From GCA-003244245 sp036521655 (GTDB lineage Bacteria > Actinomycetota > Actinomycetes > Mycobacteriales > Pseudonocardiaceae): a stretch of DNA of 13,992 bases. Positions 1-7,045 of the stretch are shown piece by piece. The notes beneath the pieces were generated by a model. It was not told the DNA's origin. It saw nothing but the letters and a program-made list of their open reading frames with translations, and ran no database searches. The position numbers and the translations under genes were made by a program. The DNA lies in NCBI GenBank assembly GCA_036521655.1, contig DATDHI010000376.1, positions 1 through 13,992 of the forward strand, written 5' to 3'. How positions within the stretch are numbered: the first letter of the stretch is position 1; each line of letters starts with the position of its first letter.

Positions 1-1104
1 TTGCCCTCGGTACCCACCTCACGGGCCACCCGGGTCACCTCGTCGGCGAACGACGAGAGCTGGTCGACCATCGTGTTCACCGTGCTCTTCAGCGCCAGGA
101 TCTCGCCCTGCGCATCGACGGTGATCTTCTGGCTCAGGTCACCCTTGGCCACCGCGGTAGTGACCTGGGCGATGTTGCGCACCTGCCCGGTGAGGTTGCC
201 GGCGAGCTGGTTGACGCTCTCGGTCAGGTCCCGCCAGGTGCCCGAGACATTGGGCACCGTCGCCTGTCCACCCAGCTTGCCCTCGGTACCCACCTCACGG
301 GCCACCCGGGTCACCTCGTCGGCGAACGACGACAGCTGGTCGACCATCGTGTTCACCGTGCTCTTGAGCTCCAGGATCTCGCCCTGCGCGCTGACGGTGA
401 TCTTCTGGCTCAGGTCACCCTTGGCCACCGCGGTGGCCACGTGAGCGATGTTGCGCACCTGGGCGGTGAGGTTGGACGCCATCAGGTTCACCGCGTCGGT
501 GAGGTCCTTCCAGGTGCCGGCGACGTTGGGCATCCCGGCCTGGCCACCCAGCTTGCCCTCGGTGCCCACCTCCCGGGCCACCCGGGTCACCTCGTCGGCG
601 AACACCCGCAGGGTGTCGGTCAGCGAGTTGATCGTCTCGGCGAGCTCGGCCACCTCACCGCGCGCGGTGACCGTGATCCGTCGCGACAGGTCTCCCTCGG
701 CGATCGCCGTGGACGCTGACGCGATCGACCGGACCTGGTTGGTGAGGTTCAACGCCATCGTGTTCACCGAGTCGGTGAGCGCCCGCCAGGTCCCCGCCAC
801 ACCCCGGACGTCCGCCTGGCCGCCCAACTTGCCCTCGGTGCCCACCTCCCGGGCCACCCGGGTCACCTCATCGGCGAACGAGGACAGCTGGTCGACCATC
901 GTGTTCACGGTGCGACCGATCCGCAGGAAATCGCCGCGAAGGGGCCGGTTCTCGATGGCCAGTGCCATGTGCTGGGAAAGATCGCCCTCGGCCACGGCCA
1001 CGATCACGCGGGCGATCTCACTGGTGGGACGGGCCAGGTCGTCGATCAGGGAGTTGACCGCCTGCGCGTCCTCGGCCCAGGAGCCGTCGAAGGCCTCCTC
1101 GTCG
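1..1104 (-). repeat. 276-bp (92-codon) tandem repeat array encoding HAMP units
   Basis: The plus-strand marker TTGCCCTCGGT(A/G)CCCACCTC recurs at 1, 277, 553 and 829, so the period is exactly 276 bp each time. Units 1-276 and 277-552 are nearly identical over their first 165 bases and then drift. The unit at 829 onward is more diverged. A constant period with variable identity points to duplication plus gene conversion within the coding sequence. The right edge is approximate. Confidence 0.9.
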
Positions 1105-1373
1105 AGCCGCTCCAGCATCCGGCCTTCCCGCCCGACCACCCGGCTGATCCGCAGCAGGTCGCGGTTGCGCCGTTCCTGGATGGCGACGACCTCGTTGAAC
1201 CGGTCGACGACCTCGCCGGCCAGCCCGCTGCGGCGGGTCAGCCGCACGCCGAAATGGCCCCTCCTCACCTGCGACAGCGCCTCAGCGAGTTCGGTGAGCA
1301 CCGTCGCGGTGACGCCCGACGGTGGGCGCTCACCGGAATTCGCGCGCGTTCCACTACGTGGAGCAGCGGTCAT
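1..1373 (-). CDS. Tandem-HAMP sensor protein, probably the N-terminal part of a large (hybrid) histidine kinase; runs off the window
   Basis: The reading frame starts at ATG 1373 and stays open to base 1, giving 457 codons with no stop. A strong Shine-Dalgarno GGGAGGG (1385-1379) lies 5 nt before the ATG. After a 100-residue lead with no signal peptide or membrane segment, the protein becomes tandem HAMP repeats 92 residues long. Each unit carries motifs such as VAKGDLSQKITV, VNTMVDQLSSFADEVTRVA and REVGTEGKLGGQA. Four units are at least partly present. This architecture is typical of soluble group III/Nik1-like hybrid kinases and of their actinobacterial relatives, in which the HAMP array relays a signal to a C-terminal kinase domain. 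No kinase or receiver domain is visible here, so the enzymatic part is inferred. The gene is divergent from the phosphatase at 1537, which suggests joint signalling. OsaA of Streptomyces coelicolor is a possible relative. Confidence 0.88.
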   Translation of the reverse strand, partial: MTAAPRSGTRANSGERPPSGVTATVLTELAEALSQVRRGHFGVRLTRRSGLAGEVVDRFNEVVAIQERRNRDLLRISRVVGREGRMLERLDEEAFDGSWAEDAQAVNSLIDDLARPTSEIARVIVAVAEGDLSQHMALAIENRPLRGDFLRIGRTVNTMVDQLSSFADEVTRVAREVGTEGKLGGQADVRGVAGTWRALTDSVNTMALNLTNQVRSIASASTAIAEGDLSRRITVTARGEVAELAETINSLTDTLRVFADEVTRVAREVGTEGKLGGQAGMPNVAGTWKDLTDAVNLMASNLTAQVRNIAHVATAVAKGDLSQKITVSAQGEILELKSTVNTMVDQLSSFADEVTRVAREVGTEGKLGGQATVPNVSGTWRDLTESVNQLAGNLTGQVRNIAQVTTAVAKGDLSQKITVDAQGEILALKSTVNTMVDQLSSFADEVTRVAREVGTEG

Positions 1374-1536
1374 CGAGGCCCTCCCATCTCGTCCATCTCC
1401 GGACGATGATGCTGCTGATGATTCAATGGGCCCGCCCCGCCGGTTTAGGTCCGGCTACCGCGATAATGTTTACCGTGCCAGCGACGCGAATGCGAGAGCC
1501 GAGCGGGGTGCGATACCCGTTCGGCACACTGGGCGC
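1374..1536. promoter_or_regulatory. Divergent intergenic region between the HAMP kinase and the SpoIIE phosphatase
   Basis: This 163-bp gap must hold the control signals of both divergent genes. Its most AT-rich patch contains GATAAT at 1462-1467, a fair plus-strand -10 candidate that would leave a leader of about 60 nt before GTG 1537. I see no convincing -35 hexamer on either strand, so the promoter call is tentative. Confidence 0.3.
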
Positions 1537-3606
1537 GTGACTGCTCGCTGGGAGCAGCGGGTTCAGCTCCCCCCCAACGCCAGCTCGCCTTCAGTGGCTC
1601 GAGCCGTGCTGCGCAGCGCGCTCGTCGAGGCCGGGCTCGAGGAATTGACCGACGTGGCACTGCTACTGGCCAGCGAACTGTGCACTAACGCAGTCATGCA
1701 CGCCGGCACCGAACTGGAGTTCGCGCTGCGGGTCGATGACGTTGGCCTCACCGTCACGGTGACCGACCGCGGGCCGGTCGGGCTCGAGCTCGCCGGAGCC
1801 CCTGGACTTCCCGTGCGGGGCGGCTCCAGCGGCGGGCACGGGCTGAAGGTCGTCGCTGCGCTGGCGTCGGCCTGGGGCACCCGGTACGACTCCACCGGGC
1901 ACCACGAGGTGTGGTTCATCCTGCATTCCCCCAACCACCGCGCAGCGGCCGCCACCGATGTGGCAGACGCCGCCCCTGCCGGTCCGGCCCGGCGACTGCC
2001 CGCGCCGGCGCCGGCCGGCTGGCCCGGCCCGAAGGCATGCCGATGGCTGCTCCACATGCCTGGCCCCCTGGCCGCGCGATTCGACGTGCCGTCACTGGTC
2101 ACCGAGCTGCTGTGGCGGCTGTGTGAGGTGATCGGAGCTGATGGCGCTTGGGCGTCAGTGGACTACGGGGATGGCCGTGGCGAGCAGTTGCTCGCGTCAC
2201 ACGGTGCAATCCTCGCGTCTGGCTGCATCCCCATAGAGATCCGGCTGGATCTGATCGCCCCGCTGCGCGGCCTGCTGCGAGTAAGCCGGCGTTCACCCAG
2301 CGCCATCGAGCTTGAGCTGGCCGGCCTGTCCGCGCTGCGGATCGCACTGGCGATCGAGTTCGACTGGTTGCGCGGTGCCGACCGCCTCCAGCGATCATGG
2401 ATGACCTACCTGGCGAAGACCAGCGAGCTGCTGGCGCAGTCCCTTGACGTGAACTTCACCATCGCGCTGGTGCCCCAGATCATCGTTCCCCGGCTGGGCA
2501 GCTGGTGTGCGGTGCACCTGGCCGATGAGCGCGGCAAGATCGTCTCGGCGGCTTGGGGGCACGCGGACGAGTCCGCGCTCCCGGCGCTACGGTCCTGGCT
2601 GGACGGCGAGAATGCCGACGGCCGGAGCGCGGAGCGGCCCAGCACCGACGGTGCGCTGCGGCCCCGGATCGAGGAGGCGCTGCATGGCTCCCGTCCAGTG
2701 ACCTTCGCCGCGCCGGTCGAGGGTCTCACCGTCGGGATGGTCGCCCACCAGCGCACCGTGGGCACCCTCACGGTGGGGCGCCCCGGTGACCGCTCGCACT
2801 CCCCGCAAGACGTCGCGCTGATCTGCGACGTCGCCCGGCGGGCGTCGCTCGCGATCGCAAACGCCCAGCTCAACGCAACGCAGGTGACCATCTCGCAGGC
2901 GTTCCAGCAGGCGCTTCTGCCACGCGCGCTGCCGGTGTCGGAGCACATCGAGTTCGCCGCCGCGTACCTGCCGGCCAGCGCCGGCACCGACGTCGGCGGC
3001 GACTTCTACGACGTCCTCGCGCTGCCCGGCGACCGCTGGCTGGTCGCGGTCGGGGACGTCTGCGGGAAGGGGGCGCCGGCTGCGGCCCAGACCGGACGGG
3101 TCCGCGACATGCTGCGGGCGCTGGTGCGCAGCGGCTGCGAGCTGGAGCCCGCCGTGCGGCTGCTCAACGAGGCCCTCGGCGAACCGGCCGGTGAGCAGCA
3201 GTTCTGCACGCTTGCCGGTGCGGTGGTCACGAACCTGGGTTCTTCCGGGCTGGACGTCGAACTGGTGCTGGCCGGGCACGACCAGCCGATCGTGCTCCGG
3301 GCGGACGGATCGACCGAGTTCATCGGCGAGTACGGCACCGTCGTCGGGCCGCTTGCCGAGATGAAGCTGTTCACCACCAGGCACACGCTGCAGCGCGGGG
3401 AGGCGATGGTGATCTACACCGACGGGTTCACCGAACGGCGCCGCGACACCGAGTTCTTCGGCCGCGCGCGGCTCGCCGAGCTGGCCGCCACGCTGGCCGG
3501 GGTACCGGCCGCCGCGATGGCCGGTGCGCTGCGTACCGCCGTCCGAGATTTCTCCCCCGACCCGCCGAGGGACGACATGGCATTGCTGGTCGTCAAGGCC
3601 CGCTAG
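1537..3606 (+). CDS. Fused anti-sigma-type HATPase / GAF-GAF / SpoIIE (PP2C) phosphatase, OsaC-like
   Basis: This 689-residue soluble regulator starts at GTG 1537. The same frame is open upstream, but that part is antisense to the HAMP gene. Residues 1-125 form an RsbW-type HATPase: N-box ELCTNAVMHA with Glu47 and Asn51, and a glycine motif GGHGL at 99-103. Residues about 168-283 and 283-447 look like two GAF-type sensory regions, the first diverged. Residues about 455-689 form a SpoIIE/PP2C domain with the metal-binding motifs GGDFYDV (Asp489), GDVCGKG, YTDGF (Asp629) and RDDMALLV (Asp679), so catalysis is expected. The family dephosphorylates anti-anti-sigma proteins, while RsbW domains bind sigma or phosphorylate the antagonist. 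Both in one chain resembles OsaC of S. coelicolor, which modulates SigB. No Shine-Dalgarno is obvious, so the exact start is less certain. The 3' end overlaps the convergent MarR gene by 14 bp. Confidence 0.9.
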   Translation: MTARWEQRVQLPPNASSPSVARAVLRSALVEAGLEELTDVALLLASELCTNAVMHAGTELEFALRVDDVGLTVTVTDRGPVGLELAGAPGLPVRGGSSGGHGLKVVAALASAWGTRYDSTGHHEVWFILHSPNHRAAAATDVADAAPAGPARRLPAPAPAGWPGPKACRWLLHMPGPLAARFDVPSLVTELLWRLCEVIGADGAWASVDYGDGRGEQLLASHGAILASGCIPIEIRLDLIAPLRGLLRVSRRSPSAIELELAGLSALRIALAIEFDWLRGADRLQRSWMTYLAKTSELLAQSLDVNFTIALVPQIIVPRLGSWCAVHLADERGKIVSAAWGHADESALPALRSWLDGENADGRSAERPSTDGALRPRIEEALHGSRPVTFAAPVEGLTVGMVAHQRTVGTLTVGRPGDRSHSPQDVALICDVARRASLAIANAQLNATQVTISQAFQQALLPRALPVSEHIEFAAAYLPASAGTDVGGDFYDVLALPGDRWLVAVGDVCGKGAPAAAQTGRVRDMLRALVRSGCELEPAVRLLNEALGEPAGEQQFCTLAGAVVTNLGSSGLDVELVLAGHDQPIVLRADGSTEFIGEYGTVVGPLAEMKLFTTRHTLQRGEAMVIYTDGFTERRRDTEFFGRARLAELAATLAGVPAAAMAGALRTAVRDFSPDPPRDDMALLVVKAR

Positions 3607-4150
3607 ACCGGCTGCACCAGTCCTCCTCGAAACCGGTGATGAAGCGGTCGAGCAGCTCGGCGAACTGTGCCCGCTCGGCGGGCTGCCACGATTCGGTGAT
3701 TGCCGCGATCCGGTGGTCGCGACGCTGCCGGGCCTGCGCCAGCAAGGCGATCCCGGCATCAGTGACGGCCAGCAGCGACGCACGTCCGTCTCCGGGATCA
3801 GCCCGCCGCTCCAGCAGGCCCATCCCGACCAGATGAGCGGTCTGCCTGCTGACCGTGGAGGGATCGGAGTGCACCGCGGCCGCGAGCGCGGTGACCCGTG
3901 AGGGCCCAACGCAGACCAGCGTGTGCAGGAGCAGGAACGATGGGCGATCGAGGGTCTCCCCGCGAGCTGCGGCGGCCCGCTCCAGGAGCCGGATCAGCCG
4001 GGCCAGTCCGGTGCCGATCCGCCCCGCGACACCCGAGTCATCGGCGACACCCGAGTCATCGGCGATACTGGGGTCATCGGCGATACTGGGGTCATCGGCT
4101 ACTGAGGGGTCATCGACTGCTGAGGGCTCATCGGCCACTGATGCAGGCAT
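3593..4150 (-). CDS. MarR-family transcriptional regulator with repeat-built acidic N-terminus
   Basis: The product is 185 aa from ATG 4150, chosen because GAAGGTGG sits 4 nt upstream. A GTG at 4174 and a TTG at 4180 are in frame but have no ribosome site. Residues about 13-42 are a run of acidic hexapeptides (DDPSVA, DDPSIA, DDSGVA) encoded by an 18-bp tandem repeat. A MarR core follows: a dimerisation helix (GTGLARLIRLLERA), a winged helix-turn-helix with recognition helix SDPSTVSRQTAHLV near residues 93-106, a wing around DPGDGRASL, and a C-terminal helix. MarR proteins bind palindromic operators as dimers and often respond to small molecules or oxidation. The gene follows the ferritin-like/VIT transporter on the same strand after 141 bp, so it may regulate it, though this is inference. 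Its stop lies inside the 3' end of the convergent phosphatase gene. Confidence 0.85.
   Translation of the reverse strand: MPASVADEPSAVDDPSVADDPSIADDPSIADDSGVADDSGVAGRIGTGLARLIRLLERAAAARGETLDRPSFLLLHTLVCVGPSRVTALAAAVHSDPSTVSRQTAHLVGMGLLERRADPGDGRASLLAVTDAGIALLAQARQRRDHRIAAITESWQPAERAQFAELLDRFITGFEEDWCSRSSGP
4028..4135. repeat. Six tandem 18-bp repeats inside the MarR gene
   Basis: Consecutive 18-bp units begin at 4028, 4046, 4064, 4082, 4100 and 4118. Units 1 and 2 are identical (GACACCCGAGTCATCGGC), as are units 3 and 4 (GATACTGGGGTCATCGGC). Units 5 and 6 are diverged. The unit is six codons long, so changes in copy number keep the frame. The core GTCATCGGC is the most conserved part. Confidence 0.92.
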
Positions 4151-4291
4151 CAAGCCACCTTCACTGCATGCCACACGCAACTACCACAACCATCCCCCCA
4201 AAGCTCGGCACAAGCAAGGCCTGCTACCCCATTCAGCGAGCTTAACGGGGTGTGGCCGCCCTGATAGGCCCGCTGAGCCCGCTGAATGCGA
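4151..4291. promoter_or_regulatory. Gap between VIT transporter and MarR gene with a spaced inverted repeat
   Basis: This 141-bp gap separates two minus-strand genes. CATTCAGCG at 4230-4238 and CGCTGAATG at 4280-4288 are perfect 9-bp inverted copies 41 bp apart, close behind the VIT stop. The spacing is long for a simple terminator and for a single MarR operator. It could be a looped terminator or two half-sites. No promoter hexamers stand out. Confidence 0.3.
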
Positions 4292-5377
4292 TCAGCCGAG
4301 CGCGGCGCCGACCAGGACGCCGAGGAGGTAGGTGGCGGTGGCGGCGGCGGCGCCGATTGCTAGTTGGCGTAGGGCTCGGCGGACGGGCGGGCCACCGGAG
4401 AGCACGCCGACGGTGGCGCCGGTGAGCATCAGGGCGAGCCCGACGAGCACCGCGGCCAGGACGAGCCCGTTAGTGCGCGGCAGCCCGAGCAGCAACGGCA
4501 GCACCGGCACCGCCGCCCCCGAGGCGAAGAAGGCGAAGCTGGACAGCGCCGCGCCCAGCCCGGTGCCCACAACCTCGTGCTCGTCCTCATGGGTGTCGGT
4601 GGAGGTGGTGTCTGCGGGGTAGTCGCGCAGCACCGCCTCCGCGTGGCGCTGGGCCTGCTCGGCAGGTATCCCCCGGGCCCGGTAAACCAGGGCAAGCTCG
4701 TTGGCGTTGACGTCGAGGTGGGGCAGCACCCGCCGGGTCTCCGGGTCGGGGGTCGAGGCCGCGAGCAACTCCCGCTGGGAGCGCACCGAGAGGTACTCGC
4801 CGGCCCCCATCGACAGCGCCCCCGACAGCATCCCGGCCAAGCCGGTGAGCACGACCGCATTCCTGGTCGCCCCGCCCCCGCTGACGCCCACGATCAGGGC
4901 GAGATTGCTGATCAGGCCGTCGTTGGCGCCGAACACGGCGGCTCGGAAGGTACCCGACACGCGGGTCCGGCCCCGGGCAGCCAGACCGCGCACCACCTCG
5001 GCGTGGATGCGTTCGTCGGCCGCCATCGCGCGGGTCGCGTCGGCGTCGGCCTCGTAGGGTGACCTGCTCTCCGCCCGCTGGGCCAGGGCGAGCACGAATA
5101 CCGAGCCGAAGCGGCGGGCCAGGAATGCCAGCAGCCGCATGCGGACGTCGCCGCGGCGGGCGGGCCCCACGTCGTCGCCGAGCAGTTGTTCCCAATGGGC
5201 GGCGTGACGCTCCTCGGCCTCAGCCAACCCCAGCAGGATCTCCCGCTCCTCCCCGCTGCGCCGGCCAGCGAGGTCGCGGTAGACCTTGGCCTCTTCCCGC
5301 TCGTCGGCCAACCGCCGCCGCCACCGGCGTACCGCTGAGGATCGGGTGCCGACCAGCCCCGACCCCCCCTCGCCCAT
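4292..5377 (-). CDS. VIT1/CCC1-family metal transporter with N-terminal ferritin-like domain (MbfA-type)
   Basis: The product is 361 aa from ATG 5377, with GAGG about 10 nt upstream. A GTG at 5386 is also in frame but sits only 1 nt from that site. Residues about 20-130 form a ferritin-like (rubrerythrin-type) helical domain with likely iron ligands in DEREEAKVYRDLA, EAEERHAAHWE and DERIHAEV. After FRAAVFGANDGLISNLALIV comes the VIT1/CCC1 membrane domain with about five transmembrane helices and the characteristic MLSGALSMGAGEYLSV. It ends in a hydrophobic helix at the C-terminus. VIT/CCC1 proteins carry Fe(II) or Mn(II), and fused ferritin-like versions (MbfA) export iron and protect against peroxide in other bacteria. 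That role is inferred here. The gene is divergent from the MFS gene and is followed by the MarR gene. Confidence 0.9.
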   Translation of the reverse strand: MGEGGSGLVGTRSSAVRRWRRRLADEREEAKVYRDLAGRRSGEEREILLGLAEAEERHAAHWEQLLGDDVGPARRGDVRMRLLAFLARRFGSVFVLALAQRAESRSPYEADADATRAMAADERIHAEVVRGLAARGRTRVSGTFRAAVFGANDGLISNLALIVGVSGGGATRNAVVLTGLAGMLSGALSMGAGEYLSVRSQRELLAASTPDPETRRVLPHLDVNANELALVYRARGIPAEQAQRHAEAVLRDYPADTTSTDTHEDEHEVVGTGLGAALSSFAFFASGAAVPVLPLLLGLPRTNGLVLAAVLVGLALMLTGATVGVLSGGPPVRRALRQLAIGAAAATATYLLGVLVGAALG

Positions 5378-5440
5378 CTCGCTCACACCTCAAGGATCCC
5401 AGCCTCGGCGCATCGCTGAGGAGTTCGGGTGGGCATCGGG

Positions 5441-5493
5441 TTGACCGACGTAATATGAATGAGTATTACCGGGGGCGCGCTCACCTCGGGAGG
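5441..5493 (+). promoter_or_regulatory. Promoter/operator region of the MFS gene with a 20-bp palindrome
   Basis: TTGACC (5441-5446) is followed after 17 nt by TATTAC (5464-5469), a plausible -35/-10 pair. TATTAC is also the right arm of a perfect GTAATA-N8-TATTAC palindrome (5450-5469), so a bound repressor would cover the spacer and the -10. The ribosome site GGGAGG (5488-5493) follows. The palindrome resembles operators used by dimeric TetR-like or MarR-like repressors in general. The cognate regulator is unknown, and the MarR product at 3593-4150 is a candidate. Confidence 0.5.
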
Positions 5494-5498
5494 TACCG

Positions 5499-7013
5499 AT
5501 GACAACCGCAAGTCACGCGACGCCAGGTACGGTGCGTACCTTAATCCCCGCGCGGATCGACCGGTTGCCGTGGTCGCCGTTCCATACCCGGTTGGTCGTC
5601 GCGCTCGGGGTGGCGTGGATCCTTGACGGCCTGGAGATCACGGTGGCGAGCGGGGTCGGCGCCGTGCTGAACGAGCCCACAACGCTCAACCTGTCCTCGA
5701 CCGCGGTGGGGCTCATTGCGTCGGTGTACCTGGCCGGGGAAGTCGTCGGTGCACTGGTGTTCGGCCGGATGTCGGACACGCTGGGTCGCCGCAACCTTTT
5801 CATGGTCACGCTGGGTGTCTATCTCGTCGGTAGCGGCCTCACGGCACTGACGCTCGGCAACGGCCCCGGGTGGATCGTGTTCCTTTATGCCACCCGCTTC
5901 ATCGCCGGCACCGGAATCGGGGGGGAGTATGCCGCGATCAACTCCGCGATCGACGAGCTGATCCCGGCCCGCTACCGCGGCCGGGTCGACATCGCGGTCA
6001 ATGGTACGTACTGGGCTGGCGCGATCATCGGCGTGATCGGGACGTTCATCCTGCTCAAGGCGATGGATCCGAGCATCGGTTGGCGGATCGGCTTCCTGAT
6101 CGGCCCGGTGCTGGGCCTGGTGATCCTGCTGGTGCGGCGCAACCTGCCGGAGAGCCCCCGATGGCAGATCATGAACGGCCGCGAGCAGGCCGCCGAAGGA
6201 TCCATCTCCTACATCGAGCACGAGGTGGAGCAGTCCGGGGTGAGCTTGCCGCCGGTCGACGAGAGCAAGGCGATCGAGCTGCGGCCCACCAACCAGATCG
6301 GCTATGCGGCGCTGACCAGGGTACTGTTCCGCGACTACCCGAGCCGGGCCGTGCTCAGCGCGTCACTGATGATCAGCCAGTCATTCCTGTACAACGCGAT
6401 CTTCTTCACCTACACACTTGTCCTGGCCAAGTTCTACGGGGTGCCCGCGACCTCGGCGCCGGTCTTCCTGCTCGCCTTCGCCGTCGGCAACCTGCTCGGC
6501 CCGCTGACCATCGGGCACTTTTTCGACACGATCGGGCGCAAGCCGATGATCGCCGGCACGTACATCACGTCCGGCGTGTTGCTGGGCGTCAGCGCTGTCC
6601 TGTTCAACGCGGGGCTGCTCAACGCGTTAACCCAGACAATCGCCTGGTGCGTGATCTTCTTCTTCGCCTCGGCCGGGGCCAGCGCGGCGTATCTGACGGT
6701 CAGCGAGATCTTCCCGCTCGAAGTGCGGGCGAAGGCGATCGCGGTGTTCTTCGCCATCGCGCAGTGCGTCGGTGCGCTCGGCCCGGTCATCTACGGCGCG
6801 CTCATCGGTGACGGCACCCAACCATTCCTGCTGTTTCTCGGTTACCTGCTCGGTGCGCTCATGATGATCGCCGGCGGCCTGGTCGCGGCGACGCTCGGGG
6901 TGGCCGCCGAAGGCCGGTCTCTCGAGGACGTCGCCGCACCGCTGGCGGCGAGCGGCCGCGGCCGAACCGGGACCACCCGCGCTGAAGGGGCCGCCTCGCC
7001 GTTGTCCAGCTGA
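5499..7013 (+). CDS. MFS transporter (sugar-porter/metabolite:H+ symporter type)
   Basis: The protein has 504 aa. The start ATG 5499 is set by GGGAGG 5 nt upstream. It shows the twelve-helix MFS pattern. The first membrane helix contains WILDGLEITVASGVG. Motif A is present in both halves: GRMSDTLGRR near residue 89 and GHFFDTIGRK near residue 339. LPESPRW near residue 215-221 closes helix 6 as in sugar-porter-like families. A central hydrophilic loop (about 222-270) and an unstructured C-terminal tail (about 480-504) are cytoplasmic by family rule. The substrate cannot be read from sequence; aromatic acids, sugars and other organic anions are all possible. The gene stands alone on its strand, with a 16-bp repeat at its 3' end. 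The palindrome at 5450-5469 suggests repressor control. Confidence 0.9.
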   Translation: MTTASHATPGTVRTLIPARIDRLPWSPFHTRLVVALGVAWILDGLEITVASGVGAVLNEPTTLNLSSTAVGLIASVYLAGEVVGALVFGRMSDTLGRRNLFMVTLGVYLVGSGLTALTLGNGPGWIVFLYATRFIAGTGIGGEYAAINSAIDELIPARYRGRVDIAVNGTYWAGAIIGVIGTFILLKAMDPSIGWRIGFLIGPVLGLVILLVRRNLPESPRWQIMNGREQAAEGSISYIEHEVEQSGVSLPPVDESKAIELRPTNQIGYAALTRVLFRDYPSRAVLSASLMISQSFLYNAIFFTYTLVLAKFYGVPATSAPVFLLAFAVGNLLGPLTIGHFFDTIGRKPMIAGTYITSGVLLGVSAVLFNAGLLNALTQTIAWCVIFFFASAGASAAYLTVSEIFPLEVRAKAIAVFFAIAQCVGALGPVIYGALIGDGTQPFLLFLGYLLGALMMIAGGLVAATLGVAAEGRSLEDVAAPLAASGRGRTGTTRAEGAASPLSS

Positions 7014-7045
7014 GCCGTTGTCCCGCTGAGCCGTTATCCCAGAGC
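6998..7045. repeat. Three 16-bp tandem repeats across the MFS stop codon
   Basis: Units GCCGTTGTCCAGCTGA (6998-7013), GCCGTTGTCCCGCTGA (7014-7029) and a diverged GCCGTTATCCCAGAGC (7030-7045) follow without a gap. The first supplies the last codons and stop of the MFS gene. The third contains the TAA stop (7034-7036) of the convergent membrane-protein gene. The period is not a multiple of three, consistent with slippage just past a stop. Confidence 0.7.

Noticed and set aside
1..1104. CRISPR or transposon-type repeat
   Set aside because: The 276-bp units are coding HAMP repeats with no spacers and no inverted ends.
1..1536. Long plus-strand open frames opposite the HAMP gene, including an apparent N-terminal extension of the phosphatase from 448
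   Set aside because: They are antisense to a clear repeated HAMP protein and read as serine/threonine/arginine-rich sequence. The phosphatase homology begins only at about 1537.
2587..3909. Minus-strand open frame of 440 codons across the phosphatase and MarR ends
   Set aside because: It is antisense to well-supported PP2C motifs, and its proline/arginine/glycine-rich translation resembles no family.
4028..4135. CRISPR array
   Set aside because: The units are 18 bp and contiguous with no spacers, and they lie in frame within the MarR coding sequence.
3593..4180. TTG 4180 or GTG 4174 as the MarR start
   Set aside because: Neither has a ribosome site, whereas ATG 4150 has GAAGGTGG at a workable distance.
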